Assembly: GCA_009995705.1 (NCBI GenBank)
Contig: JAADBR010000007.1
Coordinates: 10,615-74,614 of the forward strand
Direction of reading: 5' to 3'
Length of the DNA: 64,000 nucleotides
Origin: Microcystis aeruginosa W13-11
GTDB lineage: Bacteria > Cyanobacteriota > Cyanobacteriia > Cyanobacteriales > Microcystaceae
Numbering within the stretch: position 1 is the stretch's first letter; each line of letters starts with the position of its first letter. Positions 42,240 to 52,190 of this stretch are shown in pieces. The notes below the pieces were generated by a model. It worked only from the letters and a program-made list of their open reading frames with translations. It was not told where the DNA came from and ran no database searches. A program made the position numbers and the translations under genes.

Positions 42240-44039
42240 ATGGATAACCAAGCCCCGATTAAACTACCGAAAACCAGCGAATCCGACCACCTCAAGCGCA
42301 TTCGTCACACCACCTCCCATGTTATGGCCATGGCGGTGCAGAAATTATTCCCGCAAGCCCAAGTTACTATCGGGCCTTGGACTGAAACCGGATTTTACTA
42401 CGATTTTGATGTGCCGGAACCTTTTACCGATAAGGATCTCAAGGACATCAAAAAAGAGATGGTCAAAATTATCAATAAAAAACTGCCGGTGATTCGCGAG
42501 CAAGTTTCTCGGGAAGAGGCGGAAAAGCGCATTAAAGCGATTAATGAACCCTATAAGCTAGAAATTCTGGCGGGAATTCAAGAACCCATCACCCTCTATC
42601 ATCTTGGGGACGCTTGGTGGGATTTGTGCGCTGGTCCGCACCTAGACAATACAAGTGAACTAGACCCTAAGGCGATCGAATTAGAGACGGTGGCGGGTGC
42701 TTATTGGCGTGGGGATGAAAATAAAGCCCAATTACAGCGCATTTACGGCACAGCCTGGGAAAATCCCCAACAATTAGCCGAATACAAGCGCCGTAAGGAA
42801 GAGGCACTGAAACGGGACCATCGGAAATTAGGCAAAGAATTAGGTTTATTTATTTTCTCTGATTCTGTTGGGCCGGGCTTGCCTTTATGGACACCCAAAG
42901 GAACTTTAATTCGTTCTTTGTTAGAAGATTTTCTGAAAAAAGAACAGTTAAAACGCGGTTATTTACCCGTAGTTACTCCCCATATTGCTCGCGTCGATTT
43001 GTTTAAAATTTCCGGTCACTGGCAAAAGTACAAAGAAGATATGTTTCCCATGATGGCAGACGATGAGGAATCTGCTAGTAAGGAAATAGGATTTGTCCTC
43101 AAACCGATGAACTGTCCTTTTCATATTCAAATCTATAAAAGTGATTTGAGATCCTATCGGGAGTTGCCGATGCGTTTGGCAGAATTCGGGACGGTTTATC
43201 GTTACGAACAATCGGGAGAATTGGGAGGATTAACTAGAGTTCGCGGTTTTACCGTCGATGATTCCCATTTGTTTGTCACTCCCGAACAATTAGACAAGGA
43301 ATTTTTAAGCGTTGTTGATTTAATTTTGACGGTGTTTAAGAGTTTACAATTAAAGAATTTTAAGGCGCGATTGAGTTTTCGTGACCCCAAATCGGATAAG
43401 TATATTGGTTCCGATGAAGCTTGGGAAAAGGCACAATCAGCGATTAGAAAAGCAGTGCAAACTTTGGGGATGGATTATTTTGAAGCCCCCGGAGAAGCGG
43501 CTTTTTATGGTCCCAAATTAGACTTTATTTTCCAAGATGCCCTCGAAAGAGAATGGCAGCTAGGAACGGTACAGGTAGATTATAATTTACCCGAACGTTT
43601 TGAATTAGAATACGTTGCTGAAGATGGTAATCGTAAACGCCCGGTGATGATTCATCGCGCACCTTTTGGTTCTTTGGAACGTTTAATCGGTATTTTAATC
43701 GAAGAATACGCAGGGGATTTTCCTCTTTGGTTAGCCCCTGTCCAGATACGATTATTACCGGTTAGTGATAGTCAATTGGATTACGCTAAAGAGGTGACAG
43801 CGAAAATGCAACTATTAGGAATTCGCGCCGAAACCGATACCAGTGGCGAACGTTTGGGTAAAATGATTCGCAATGCTGAAACGGAAAAAATTCCCGTGAT
43901 GGCAGTGGTGGGGGCAAAAGAAATGGAAAGTAATAGTTTAAGTATTCGCCCCCGTGCCACCGGTGATTTAGGAGTAATTAGCGTTGAGGAAGTGGTGACA
44001 AAATTAGAAACTGCCATCCAAAATCACGGTAATTTTTAA
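42240..44039 (+). CDS. thrS: threonyl-tRNA synthetase
   Basis: The 599-aa class II synthetase begins directly with the editing-type N2 domain (RIRHTTSHVMAMAVQKLFP) and lacks the TGS domain that many bacterial ThrS proteins have at the front. The catalytic domain shows MNCPFH (zinc Cys), FTVDDSHLF (zinc His), MIHRAPFGSLERL (zinc His and motif 3), and the C-terminal anticodon-binding domain follows. Cyanobacterial ThrS proteins commonly lack TGS. The start MDNQAPIKLPKTSESDHLKR is retained because no better ATG lies nearby. Confidence 0.96.
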   Translation: MDNQAPIKLPKTSESDHLKRIRHTTSHVMAMAVQKLFPQAQVTIGPWTETGFYYDFDVPEPFTDKDLKDIKKEMVKIINKKLPVIREQVSREEAEKRIKAINEPYKLEILAGIQEPITLYHLGDAWWDLCAGPHLDNTSELDPKAIELETVAGAYWRGDENKAQLQRIYGTAWENPQQLAEYKRRKEEALKRDHRKLGKELGLFIFSDSVGPGLPLWTPKGTLIRSLLEDFLKKEQLKRGYLPVVTPHIARVDLFKISGHWQKYKEDMFPMMADDEESASKEIGFVLKPMNCPFHIQIYKSDLRSYRELPMRLAEFGTVYRYEQSGELGGLTRVRGFTVDDSHLFVTPEQLDKEFLSVVDLILTVFKSLQLKNFKARLSFRDPKSDKYIGSDEAWEKAQSAIRKAVQTLGMDYFEAPGEAAFYGPKLDFIFQDALEREWQLGTVQVDYNLPERFELEYVAEDGNRKRPVMIHRAPFGSLERLIGILIEEYAGDFPLWLAPVQIRLLPVSDSQLDYAKEVTAKMQLLGIRAETDTSGERLGKMIRNAETEKIPVMAVVGAKEMESNSLSIRPRATGDLGVISVEEVVTKLETAIQNHGNF

Positions 44040-44125
44040 GCTTTTGCTCATCTAATTCTATGGGGCAGAAAATATTTCTGTCTCAGCATTTTTGATCAAC
44101 CTAGGAGATTTTTCCTGATTATCCC

Positions 44126-44422
44126 TTAGGTGTCATCATCTTTTTGAAAGGGATTTTCTCCAATCCCTAGGCCTTTTTTGCTCTCTTTTAAGTCTTTCCA
44201 GAGGGCTTTAATTTTTTGGTAGGCTTCTAGAGAACTGATTTTGCCCCCCGTTTCCAGATTACAAATAAAACTGACTTTTTGGGCAAATTCCTGTAAATTA
44301 GCGTTAAATAGCAGGTTTTCTGGCTTAAATTCTCCATAGTAGGGGGCGCGAGGATAGAGAAAATTCTCCTTGCGGCGCTCGGGGAGATTCGGGTTATCAT
44401 CGTTAGGAGGATTCTGGTTCAT
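44126..44422 (-). CDS. conserved cyanobacterial protein, 98 aa
   Basis: The soluble protein has a disordered Asn/Pro-rich N-terminus and a compact helical part (FLYPRAPYYGEFKPENLLFN, then LQEFAQKVSFICNLETGGKI and YQKIKALWKDLKESKKGLGI). From memory it fits a small cyanobacteria-only family (DUF7219-like) without known function. It is convergent with thrS. Confidence 0.7.
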   Translation of the reverse strand: MNQNPPNDDNPNLPERRKENFLYPRAPYYGEFKPENLLFNANLQEFAQKVSFICNLETGGKISSLEAYQKIKALWKDLKESKKGLGIGENPFQKDDDT

Positions 44423-44758
44423 AGGGCGATGGCGGGTAATTTTGCGGAATTTCTTTAGATTTTTCGGTAATGGTAATGGGAGATAATATCAATTGTTGGC
44501 TATGATTGAGGATTCAAGTGAAAACTTGCCTGATTTGCCAAAAGTTGACCCCTGGTATCGTGACACTTTTTGGTTATAGGTTAAGGTTCGGTCGCCAAAT
44601 GTTGGCATTTATCTTTAAGCAGCAATTGTACATTATTTTTCTCAACAATTATCCCTCTGATGAGATAAATTTTTTGTCTGGGTTGATCGCCCAAATTTAC
44701 TGATGCCACTATCTGATTAACCATCGATTTTCGTTTATCAATGCCGAGGATGATAACT
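44423..44758. other. gap with no clear gene
   Basis: An ATG frame from 44502 gives 25 codons (MIEDSSENLPDLPKVDPWYR...), and a second frame (44506-44703) ends IAQIY. They might be two pieces of a shifted small gene, but neither has a convincing start or domain. Confidence 0.3.
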
Positions 44759-45484
44759 ATGGAAAAACTCTATGAAGGTAAGGCTAAAATTCTCTATCAA
44801 ACCGATGATCCCGATATTCTCCTCACTTATTACAAAGACGATGCCACCGCTTTTAATGCCCAAAAACGCGGTCAAATTGTCGGTAAAGGGGAAATTAACT
44901 GTACTGTCTCCACTGCCCTATTTCAATGGTTGGAATCCCTAGGAATACCTACCCATTATATCGATCGCCCTAGTTCTAGGGAAATGCGCGTCAAGGCGAT
45001 TAAAATTATTCCTTTGGAGGTAGTAGTCAGAAATATCGCCGCCGGGAGTTTGTGCAAGCAAACGGGATTAAAGGAGGGGAAAGTTTTACCTTTTCCTCTT
45101 GTAGAATTTTACCTCAAGGATGATGCTTTAGGCGATCCTTTGTTAACAACCGATCGCATAAAAGTGATTGATATTGCCAGCGAGGAGCAAGTCAATCGGT
45201 TACGAGATTTAGCCCTAAAAATTAATCAATATTTACAAGAATTTTTTGATAAGTGCCAGATTATTCTCGTCGATTTTAAGTTAGAATTTGGAGTTGATAA
45301 AACTGGCAAAATTTATCTAGGTGATGAAATTAGCCCCGATACCTGTCGTCTCTGGGATAAAACCCAAGAGGATGCTCAAGCGCGTATTCTTGATAAGGAT
45401 CGTTTTCGTCGCGATTTAGGAGATGTGGAAACTGCCTATCAACAAGTACAAGCAAGAGTTTTACAACAGATAGAGAGTTTATAA
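44759..45484 (+). CDS. purC: phosphoribosylaminoimidazole-succinocarboxamide synthase PurC
   Basis: The 241-aa protein shows KLYEGKAKILYQT at its start (ATP lid), DDATAFNAQKRGQI, RPSSREMRVKAIKIIPLEVV (CAIR/aspartate site), VRNIAAGSL and EISPDTCRLWDK, all hallmarks of PurC. It joins CAIR with aspartate in purine synthesis. ATG codons at 44741 and 44750 would lengthen it by up to six residues. The start at 44759 (MEKLYEGKAK) matches the family. Confidence 0.96.
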   Translation: MEKLYEGKAKILYQTDDPDILLTYYKDDATAFNAQKRGQIVGKGEINCTVSTALFQWLESLGIPTHYIDRPSSREMRVKAIKIIPLEVVVRNIAAGSLCKQTGLKEGKVLPFPLVEFYLKDDALGDPLLTTDRIKVIDIASEEQVNRLRDLALKINQYLQEFFDKCQIILVDFKLEFGVDKTGKIYLGDEISPDTCRLWDKTQEDAQARILDKDRFRRDLGDVETAYQQVQARVLQQIESL

Positions 45485-45485
45485 C

Positions 45486-45522
45486 CCTAGGGTGTGTTAG
45501 CGAGCGCGTAACGCACCTTAAT
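45486..45522. repeat. short GGTGTGTTAG/TAACGCACC hairpin
   Basis: CCTAGGGTGTGTTAGCGAGC and GTAACGCACCTTAAT are partly inverted and lie right after purC. This is a member of the GGTGCGTTA repeat family. Confidence 0.5.
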
Positions 45523-45545
45523 TGAGATTAGCAATTTAATAATTT

Positions 45546-46127
45546 ATGTCGAGAAGAATTATTGGGTTAACAGGGGGAATAGCTTGTGGTAAATCCACGG
45601 TTTCCCATTATTTGGAAAATATCTACAAAATTCCCGTCCTTGATGCGGATATTTATGCTCGGGAAGCAGTGGAAAAAGGTTCGGCAATTTTAGAGAGAAT
45701 TTTGGCGCGTTATGGCAGAAAAGTTAAAACTGAGGATAATTCCCTTAATCGCCAACAGTTAGGAGAGATTATTTTTAATAATCCGGAGGAAAAAATCTGG
45801 TTAGAAAGTCAGATTCATCCCTACGTCAGAGAATGTTTTAATCGGCATTTAGAGCAGTTAGAAGCCCCGATAGTTGTTTGTTCTATTCCTTTATTATTGG
45901 AAGCAAAATTAACCCATTTAGTCACGGAGATTTGGGTGGTTTCTTGCAGTTTCGAGCAACAAATTCAACGCTTAACGACTAGAAATAACCTAAGTAGAGA
46001 ACAAGCGATCGCTCGGATTAATAATCAAATGCCTTTAGCCGAAAAAATTGCCTTAGCTGATATTGTTTTGGACAATTCCGGGGATTTAGAAGCTTTATAT
46101 ACCCAGATTGATCGAGCTATACAATAG
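45546..46127 (+). CDS. coaE: dephospho-CoA kinase
   Basis: The 193-aa P-loop kinase has Walker A GLTGGIACGKST at residues 7-18 and the substrate-binding DAD near 34. SIPLLLEAKL near 113 and the arginine-rich lid RLTTRNNLSREQAIARI near 144 are typical. It phosphorylates the 3'-OH of dephospho-CoA, the last step of CoA synthesis. It follows purC after 61 bp with a hairpin repeat in the gap, and is convergent with the EcfT-like gene. Confidence 0.95.
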   Translation: MSRRIIGLTGGIACGKSTVSHYLENIYKIPVLDADIYAREAVEKGSAILERILARYGRKVKTEDNSLNRQQLGEIIFNNPEEKIWLESQIHPYVRECFNRHLEQLEAPIVVCSIPLLLEAKLTHLVTEIWVVSCSFEQQIQRLTTRNNLSREQAIARINNQMPLAEKIALADIVLDNSGDLEALYTQIDRAIQ

Positions 46128-46136
46128 GGATTGAGT

Positions 46137-46967
46137 TTAAAACAACCAGGCAAATTTTCCCACCCCGAATTTTACATAGAGAATGATTGCCAAAACCAAT
46201 AAAAATAGAAAGCCAATAATTAATAAATAGTCTTTATTGGTTAAGATTGATTCCTGTAAAAATGTGCGATCGGGATCACCAGAGAAAGCTTTAGCTTGTA
46301 AAACTACTTCTAGTTTTTGCGATTTAGCCATAGCATTTAAAATTAAAGGTACAGCGATGGAAGCATAAATTTTTCCTTTTTGCAGCCAACCCATTTTTTC
46401 TATTGCTAATCCTCGTAATCTTTGAGCAGAAATAATCGAGCGAGATTCTTCTACTAGGAGAGGAAATAAACGCAGGGTAGAGGAAAAAATAAAGACTATT
46501 TTGTAAGGAATTCTGGCCTTAGTTAAACTCACCATCATCTGATTTATATCGGTGGTAAAAATAGCAAGAGGAATAATTAAAACCATCGTGAGAGTTTTAA
46601 AGATCACATTTAAACCGTAGAGGGTTCCCTCCACAGTCATTTTAGTAGAACCGACGGTTAATAAGGGAGTTAATTCAGTTTTTCCCGTTAAAGCTTTTAC
46701 CTGTTCCACATTAAAAAATCCCATGGTAATTAATAAGAATAGATAAAAAGGAGCCATGAATTTTAAAATAGTGAGGAGATAAGACCATTTTACCCCCGCC
46801 CAGAGACAAGCTAAAGCGACAATAAGAGTTAGTAAACCGCCAGCGAGGGGACTTTCCCAAGTAAAAGCGATGAGAGTAACCACGATTATCATGGTTAATT
46901 TTGTCCGAAAATCTAGGCGAGTAAAAGGAGAATCTTGATCGACGGTTTGCCAGTTAAATGATTGCAT
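46137..46967 (-). CDS. EcfT-type (CbiQ-like) energy-coupling factor transmembrane protein
   Basis: The 276-aa protein has about five to six hydrophobic segments and two Ala-Arg-Gly-type coupling signatures. ISAQRLRGLA near residue 187 and VVLQAKAFSG near 238 are where EcfT contacts the ATPase subunits. ECF modules import vitamins or metal ions. The partner S-component and ATPases are not in this window, so the substrate is unknown. The open frame extends 41 codons upstream through a C/G-rich repeat. The ATG at 46967 is chosen because that extension is translated repeat. Confidence 0.85.
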   Translation of the reverse strand: MQSFNWQTVDQDSPFTRLDFRTKLTMIIVVTLIAFTWESPLAGGLLTLIVALACLWAGVKWSYLLTILKFMAPFYLFLLITMGFFNVEQVKALTGKTELTPLLTVGSTKMTVEGTLYGLNVIFKTLTMVLIIPLAIFTTDINQMMVSLTKARIPYKIVFIFSSTLRLFPLLVEESRSIISAQRLRGLAIEKMGWLQKGKIYASIAVPLILNAMAKSQKLEVVLQAKAFSGDPDRTFLQESILTNKDYLLIIGFLFLLVLAIILYVKFGVGKFAWLF

Positions 46968-46983
46968 AATCAAGAAAAAAGTT

Positions 46984-47110
46984 AGTAAGTAGCTAGGTGT
47001 TAAAAACTGCCAGATGCCCCCCTTATTAAGGGGTATCCCCCCGCCTATCGGCACCCCCCTTATCAAGGGGGGCAGGGGGGATCGGCACACCCCTTATTAA
47101 GGGGGTATCT
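46984..47110. repeat. C/G palindromic MITE-like repeat (copy C)
   Basis: TAAGTAGCTAGGTGTTAAAA begins the element, CCCCTTATTAAGGGG units and GCCTATCGGC make the core, and TCTATCTTCAATTTAATTAT continues beyond as in copy B. The right-hand inverted repeat is not preserved, so this looks like a degraded copy. Confidence 0.7.
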
Positions 47111-47169
47111 ATCTTCAATTTAATTATAACTTTAAGGGAATGAGTTAATTACCCATCCCCATTAATTGA

Positions 47170-49338
47170 CTAGGAAGGGTTAGCAACTCTCTTCATTTGC
47201 TCTTGAATTTCGGGGTTATAAATCTGGAGATAATTCCAATAATTACCAAACACCGATTCTATATAACCCTTAGTTTCTCTAAAGGGGATATTCTCGACAA
47301 ATTCATCAGGATCGCTAAAATCAAAACCCTGTCTCCATTTGGAAACTGCTCCAGGTCCAGCGTTATAACTAGCCACAGCAAAAAGTGAATTTCCGGCGAA
47401 TTTACCGTGGGTATAATCGAGATACCATGTCCCCATCATAATGTTATCTTCGGGATTAGTTAAAGAATAACTTTTATTGCCAGTATTACCCGCGATATAT
47501 TTACCCGTATCGGGCATAATTTGCATTAATCCCACTGCCCCCACAGGAGAACGAATTTCTTTTTCAAAGCGGGATTCTTGCCGGATTAAAGCCGTCACTA
47601 GCAGGGGATTTAATTGTCTATCTTTTGACCATTGTAGGATGCTATCGTAGTAGGGGAAAGGGAATAAAGCGTGCCAGTATTTATCATTTTGTCGTAGGAT
47701 TTTCCATGCTGCTCTTTCTTCTGGGGTATCTCTTTCTCGCAAGCGCCAAATCAGGTTAATTCCTTCTAAATTTTGATTGCGAGAGAGTTTATAGACACCG
47801 AGGTTAAATTGTTCGTCAACGGTTAAATGCCAAGGATCGACAATTTCTGCGTGGAAGAGATTCCAAGCGTCCGTATCTTCACCAATTCGATATAATTCCT
47901 TAAAAGCTTCCGAACCAGCGGGGGGATCGTTACGGGGGGCGGGTTTGACGGTGGTAGGATTATAGGAGCGAACAGTGGTAAAATCCCCCACGTCCCAACC
48001 TAATAAAACCGCCGAGCGCCAAGCATAATAGGAATGGGGATGACGAGAAATAGTGTAGGTAAAAGCTTGTTTTGCTTCTTGGTTTTTGCCCAGTTTTTGC
48101 GCCCATTTTCCCACCCAAAACGCCGCTTTCGGGGCAATTTGACTATCGGGATTATTAACCGCAATTGGCTGCGCCCACTGCCACGCCTTGGCGTAATTAC
48201 CGGATTTAGCGGCTCTTTGGGCCATTAACCAGCGATAATCGGCGGCTTCGTCGGATTTTGGGTATTTATTTAATAAATTCTGCCATGTTTGACTAGCGGC
48301 CCGGGCATTAGTTGATTCCAGTAATTTGGCTTTCGCTTCCAAAGCTTCCGGAGCGCGAGCGGGAAATTGCTTGACAATGCGATCGAGATATGCCATGGCA
48401 TCGCGGTTAGGAGAAATTTGGGCGAGTCGCAGTAATCCTAAACCGGTTTCTGGGGCTTGGGGATAGGTTTTAATTAATTTTTGGTAAGCGCTGCGAGCTT
48501 CTGGCAGTTTTTTAGCAATTTGTAGCCCGCGGGCGTAACGATAGGCTTGTTCGGGGCTAGGAGTGGCTTTAGCGTAGGCTTTATAGGCTTTTTCGTACAA
48601 TCCCGACTGCCAATAACCCGCCCCAATCATTGCCCAATCCGCCGGAGTTAACTGATTGGCGTAGTCTTTCACCAAACGATCGCGGGCTTGATTGAGGGTA
48701 GGATCAAAAGGATTAGCCTTGGCTAACTGTAACCATAAAGGGAATTGATCGGGATTTTCCTGAAGACGTTGGCGAATTAAAGCCAAAGTCCGCGGGTGTC
48801 GGGGGTATTCCTTGAGCAATTTCTCATGATAGCTAGGGTCGTATTTGCCCAAAGAGTAGTAAGCTTCGGCCACTACGGGCGATTGGGGATAGGTTTTCAG
48901 TAATTTTTGCCAAATTTCCTGCGCTTTTTCACTATCGTTGCTTAATTCGTGGGCGCGTCCCTGTTTGAGGAGAATCTGAGGAGCGAGGACAGGATATTGT
49001 TTTTCTAAGCCTTCTAATTGTTTTAAAGCCAGACCGCCTTCATATTTTCTCAATAAATCCATAGCCAAGAGATAGCGGGCGCGACTACGATCTAAAGAGG
49101 GCTCCTTGGCATCAGCAACATCATTTAACTTGACATCTCGCTCCGTTTGTGGTAGGGAAGCGCTATCAACTACGGCAGAGGATTGGTTAGGATCTTGGCT
49201 AGGAACCGAAGCACTATTGCGATCGAGCCAAGGGAGAATTTTCGGGTGAAAGAGAAAGAGACTGGTGAGAGTAAAAAGCGCAACCCCAGAACCTAAGCCA
49301 AGAATGAGCGGGGTGTGAGGGGGGAATTTCTTAAACAT
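47170..49338 (-). CDS. soluble/anchored lytic transglycosylase (Slt70-like)
   Basis: The 722-aa protein has an N-terminal membrane anchor (about residues 10-30), many TPR/SPR-like helical repeats (KQLEGLEKQYPVLAPQILLK and similar, to about 560) and a C-terminal SLT domain. The latter shows ALIRQESRFE with the catalytic Glu, then SPVGAVGLMQIMPDTG and NPEDNIMMGTWYL. Slt enzymes cut peptidoglycan with 1,6-anhydro product, aiding wall turnover. It is a stand-alone gene. Confidence 0.92.
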   Translation of the reverse strand: MFKKFPPHTPLILGLGSGVALFTLTSLFLFHPKILPWLDRNSASVPSQDPNQSSAVVDSASLPQTERDVKLNDVADAKEPSLDRSRARYLLAMDLLRKYEGGLALKQLEGLEKQYPVLAPQILLKQGRAHELSNDSEKAQEIWQKLLKTYPQSPVVAEAYYSLGKYDPSYHEKLLKEYPRHPRTLALIRQRLQENPDQFPLWLQLAKANPFDPTLNQARDRLVKDYANQLTPADWAMIGAGYWQSGLYEKAYKAYAKATPSPEQAYRYARGLQIAKKLPEARSAYQKLIKTYPQAPETGLGLLRLAQISPNRDAMAYLDRIVKQFPARAPEALEAKAKLLESTNARAASQTWQNLLNKYPKSDEAADYRWLMAQRAAKSGNYAKAWQWAQPIAVNNPDSQIAPKAAFWVGKWAQKLGKNQEAKQAFTYTISRHPHSYYAWRSAVLLGWDVGDFTTVRSYNPTTVKPAPRNDPPAGSEAFKELYRIGEDTDAWNLFHAEIVDPWHLTVDEQFNLGVYKLSRNQNLEGINLIWRLRERDTPEERAAWKILRQNDKYWHALFPFPYYDSILQWSKDRQLNPLLVTALIRQESRFEKEIRSPVGAVGLMQIMPDTGKYIAGNTGNKSYSLTNPEDNIMMGTWYLDYTHGKFAGNSLFAVASYNAGPGAVSKWRQGFDFSDPDEFVENIPFRETKGYIESVFGNYWNYLQIYNPEIQEQMKRVANPS

Positions 49339-49424
49339 TACCTTAATTCAAGACAGTAACTCAACATACATTATCAGTGATCGTGGTGACAGGTTGTTTG
49401 TTTCAATCAGGTTGGGGGGTTGTT

Positions 49425-49490
49425 CAGTTATCAGTAAGCAGTAATGAGTGAACTGAAAACTCCCATCTGATAACTGATCACTGATCCCTG
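49425..49490. repeat. TCAGTTATCAG-type intergenic repeat
   Basis: TCAGTTATCAGTAAGCAGTA and CTGATAACTGATCACTGATC are roughly inverted around a 30-bp centre. It is one of the short-repeat family members. The palindrome could form a hairpin in front of cysC. Confidence 0.6.
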
Positions 49491-49535
49491 AGATATGGTA
49501 CGCTAAACAGGATTTAAGTATTATTAATGATTGCT

Positions 49536-50081
49536 ATGAAACAGCGCGGCGTGACGGTTTGGTTAACAGGATTGAGCGGTGCGGGGAAAAGCACGATTAC
49601 CGAGGCATTACAGGCAAAATTAATCGCTGAAGGTTATTCAATTGAGGTTCTCGATGGCGATATAGTGCGGACGAACCTCACCAAAGGTTTAGGATTTAGT
49701 AAGGAGGATCGGGATGAAAATATCCGTCGTATTGGTTTTGTGTCTAATTTGCTTACCCGTCACGGTGTAATTGTCCTAGTTTCGGCTATTTCTCCCTATC
49801 GCGAGATTCGCGAGGAAGTACGGGGAAAAATCGGCAATTTTGTCGAAGTTTTCGTGAATGCTCCCTTAAGCGTCTGTGAGGAGCGCGATGTGAAAGGATT
49901 ATATAAAAGAGCGCGTGCTGGCGAAATCAAGTCTTTTACGGGAATTGATGATCCCTATGAACCACCTTTTAACCCGGAAGTGGAATGTCGCACTGATTTA
50001 GAGACTTTAGAGGAAAGTGTCGCCAAAGTCTGGAACAAATTGACGGAATTAGGCTACATTCATCAAGCTGTGGCGGTTTAA
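49536..50081 (+). CDS. cysC: adenylylsulfate kinase CysC
   Basis: The 181-aa protein has Walker [10 protein letters not shown] at residues 11-19, LDGDIVR near 39-45 and the substrate loop [20 protein letters not shown] near 54-73, all diagnostic of APS kinase. It makes PAPS from APS for sulfate assimilation or sulfation. An ATG at 49527 would add three residues. No other sulfur genes are adjacent. Confidence 0.95.
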   Translation: MKQRGVTVWLTGLSGAGKSTITEALQAKLIAEGYSIEVLDGDIVRTNLTKGLGFSKEDRDENIRRIGFVSNLLTRHGVIVLVSAISPYREIREEVRGKIGNFVEVFVNAPLSVCEERDVKGLYKRARAGEIKSFTGIDDPYEPPFNPEVECRTDLETLEESVAKVWNKLTELGYIHQAVAV

Positions 50082-50114
50082 TTACAAAATAACTTTGTAT
50101 TGTTGGAAAATATC

Positions 50115-50143
50115 GTAGGGACGTGGACTAAAAACGTCTCTAC
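50115..50143. terminator. possible hairpin terminator after cysC
   Basis: GTAGGGACGT (50115-50124) pairs with ACGTCTCTAC (50134-50143) in a 10-bp stem with one G-T pair. C-rich rather than T-rich sequence follows, so it is only a weak terminator candidate and may be another dispersed repeat. Confidence 0.35.
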
Positions 50144-50257
50144 CCCCCGATTAACCCCTTAGGCAAATTTGTTAGTTAATCTCCTTTTCTTCAGTACCTA
50201 AGCAAGGTTAATTATACCTCTCAGTTAGCCTCTGGCCAAAGTGCAAAAGTACCTAAA

Positions 50258-50352
50258 CAGTAATTAGTGAGCAGTAAACAGTGAAAAGACAGTAGGAAAC
50301 TTCTATTTAATACTGCTCACTTAAATCTGATAACTGATAACCGATAACTGTC
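50258..50352. repeat. TCAGTTATCAG-type intergenic repeat
   Basis: AGTAAACAGTGAAAAGACAG and CTGCTCACTTAAATCTGATA, then AACTGATAACCGATAACTG, belong to the repeat family seen at several other intergenic places. The rest of the 327-bp gap from cysC (to 50408) shows only the hairpin at 50115-50143. Confidence 0.55.
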
Positions 50353-50408
50353 TCGACTAGCAAATTAATTTTGCAGGAATACTTAATATTTAAAGGCGCT
50401 AAATTATT

Positions 50409-52136
50409 TTGAAATCTCGCTCTAGTTATTGGAACCTCATTCCCTATCTCCGTCCCCAAACCCAAACAATTATTTTGGCGTTTATCTGTACGATCGGATT
50501 TACGGTATTTTGGCCGATTTTAGCCTGGTTAGCTGGACAAATGGCCAGATATATCGGTGAGGGAAATGTGCAAGCATTGGCGACACTTTCGGGGGTGGGG
50601 GCAGTGGTTTTTTTACTGCGGGGAATGTCTCAGTATGGGCAAGATTCCCTGATGGCAAAAGCTTCTTTAAAAATTGCCCTAGAATTGAGAAAAAAAGTTT
50701 ATGCACACCTGCAAACCCTCGGCTTAAATTACTTTGAAACGGCAAAAACTGGTGATTTATCCTATCGTTTAACGGAAGATATCGATCGCATTGGGGAAGT
50801 AATTAATAAATTTTTCCACGATTTTATTCCCTCAGCCTTACAGTTAATTGTCGTGTTTGCCTATATGTTTATTGTTAACTGGCAATTGACGATCGCTGTC
50901 ATTATTATCGCTCCTTTGTTAGGAGTTTTGGTGGGATTTTTTGGTGAAAAATTATTACAATATGCTCGTCGCGCTCAAGCGAAAATATCTAATATTTCTG
51001 CGTTATTAACCGAAGTTTTTGGCGGTATTCGTGTGGTGCAAGCTTTCGCCGCTGAAGATTATCAAACCGAGCTTTTTGCCCAAGAAGCGGAGGAAAATCG
51101 CCGCGCTCAATACCTATCGGAATCCACCAAAGCTTTACAATACGTCGTGGTGGGATTTTTGCAAGCGATGGGAGTTATCTTTTTATTTTTCCTTGCGGGT
51201 TGGCAAATTTCCCAAAAGAATTTAACTGGTGTTGAGTTTGTTAGCTATGTGGCGGCGGTGGCCATGTTAATCGATCCTATCGCCCATATCACCAGTAATT
51301 ATAATCAATTTAAACAGGGTCAAGCCTCCATGGATCGGATTTTTGAATTGTTAGCTATTCTGCCAACAATTACCGAAAAACCGAATGCGATCGAGTTGCC
51401 ACACCATAGCAAAGAAGTTGAATATTGTCAAGTAAATTTTTATTACAATGAGGACAGACAGGTTTTAAAAAATATTAATTTTACTGCACACGCTGGGGAA
51501 ATGATTGCTTTAGTGGGAGCATCGGGAGCGGGAAAAACCACTTTAGTTAATCTTTTATTGCGTTTTTATGACCCCAATTCCGGCAAGATTTTAATCGATG
51601 GGGTGGATATTCGTGATGTGACTTTAAAAAGTCTCCGGCGACAAATTGGCGTAGTTTTGCAGGAAAATATTCTCTTTTCTGGTACTATAGCCCAAAATAT
51701 TGCTTTTGGTCAGGGAGATTTTAATCTGCAAGAGGTGGAAAAAGCGGCAAAAATTGCCAACGCTCATCAATTTATCAGTGAACTTTCCCAGGGTTACTAT
51801 ACCTATGTGGGAGAAAGGGGTGTTAATTTATCGGGTGGACAAAGACAAAGAATCGCCATCGCGCGAGCGGTTTTATCTAATCCGAGAATTTTAATCTTAG
51901 ATGAAGCAACTTCAGCGCTCGATTCGGAATCGGAAGCTTTAGTGCAGGAAGCTTTAGAAAGAATTATGACGGAGCGCACAGTATTTGTTATTGCTCACCG
52001 ATTAGCAACTGTCAGAAAAGCTAACCGTATTTTAGTCTTAGAAAAGGGTGAAATTATCGAGGTGGGTAATCACGAGGAGTTATTAAATCTTAATGGTCGT
52101 TACGCTCAATTTCATGCTAGACAATTTCAAGATTAG
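50409..52136 (+). CDS. ABC exporter, fused permease and ATPase (MsbA/HepA-like)
   Basis: The 575-aa protein has six membrane helices in the N-terminal 320 residues and a nucleotide-binding domain with Walker A GASGAGKTT near 370, Q-loop VLQENILFSGT, signature LSGGQRQR near 478, Walker B ILILDEATSALDSES and H-loop AHR. It is a half-transporter that would act as a homodimer to export a lipid, peptide or polysaccharide. It starts with TTG at 50409 (MKSRSSYWNLIPYLRPQTQT), as no ATG fits. The substrate is unknown. Confidence 0.92.
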   Translation: MKSRSSYWNLIPYLRPQTQTIILAFICTIGFTVFWPILAWLAGQMARYIGEGNVQALATLSGVGAVVFLLRGMSQYGQDSLMAKASLKIALELRKKVYAHLQTLGLNYFETAKTGDLSYRLTEDIDRIGEVINKFFHDFIPSALQLIVVFAYMFIVNWQLTIAVIIIAPLLGVLVGFFGEKLLQYARRAQAKISNISALLTEVFGGIRVVQAFAAEDYQTELFAQEAEENRRAQYLSESTKALQYVVVGFLQAMGVIFLFFLAGWQISQKNLTGVEFVSYVAAVAMLIDPIAHITSNYNQFKQGQASMDRIFELLAILPTITEKPNAIELPHHSKEVEYCQVNFYYNEDRQVLKNINFTAHAGEMIALVGASGAGKTTLVNLLLRFYDPNSGKILIDGVDIRDVTLKSLRRQIGVVLQENILFSGTIAQNIAFGQGDFNLQEVEKAAKIANAHQFISELSQGYYTYVGERGVNLSGGQRQRIAIARAVLSNPRILILDEATSALDSESEALVQEALERIMTERTVFVIAHRLATVRKANRILVLEKGEIIEVGNHEELLNLNGRYAQFHARQFQD

Positions 52137-52190
52137 TCTATTTGGCGTTAAGAATTGGGCGTTATTTCTGATTTTATCATTCAAGCCAAG

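Noticed and set aside
44506-44703. 65-codon frame upstream of purC
   Set aside because: No start with a ribosome-binding site, no domain, and a stop in an apparently related frame just before it.
46968-47090. N-terminal extension of the EcfT-like protein
   Set aside because: The extra 41 codons lie in the C/G repeat element and are not conserved-looking.
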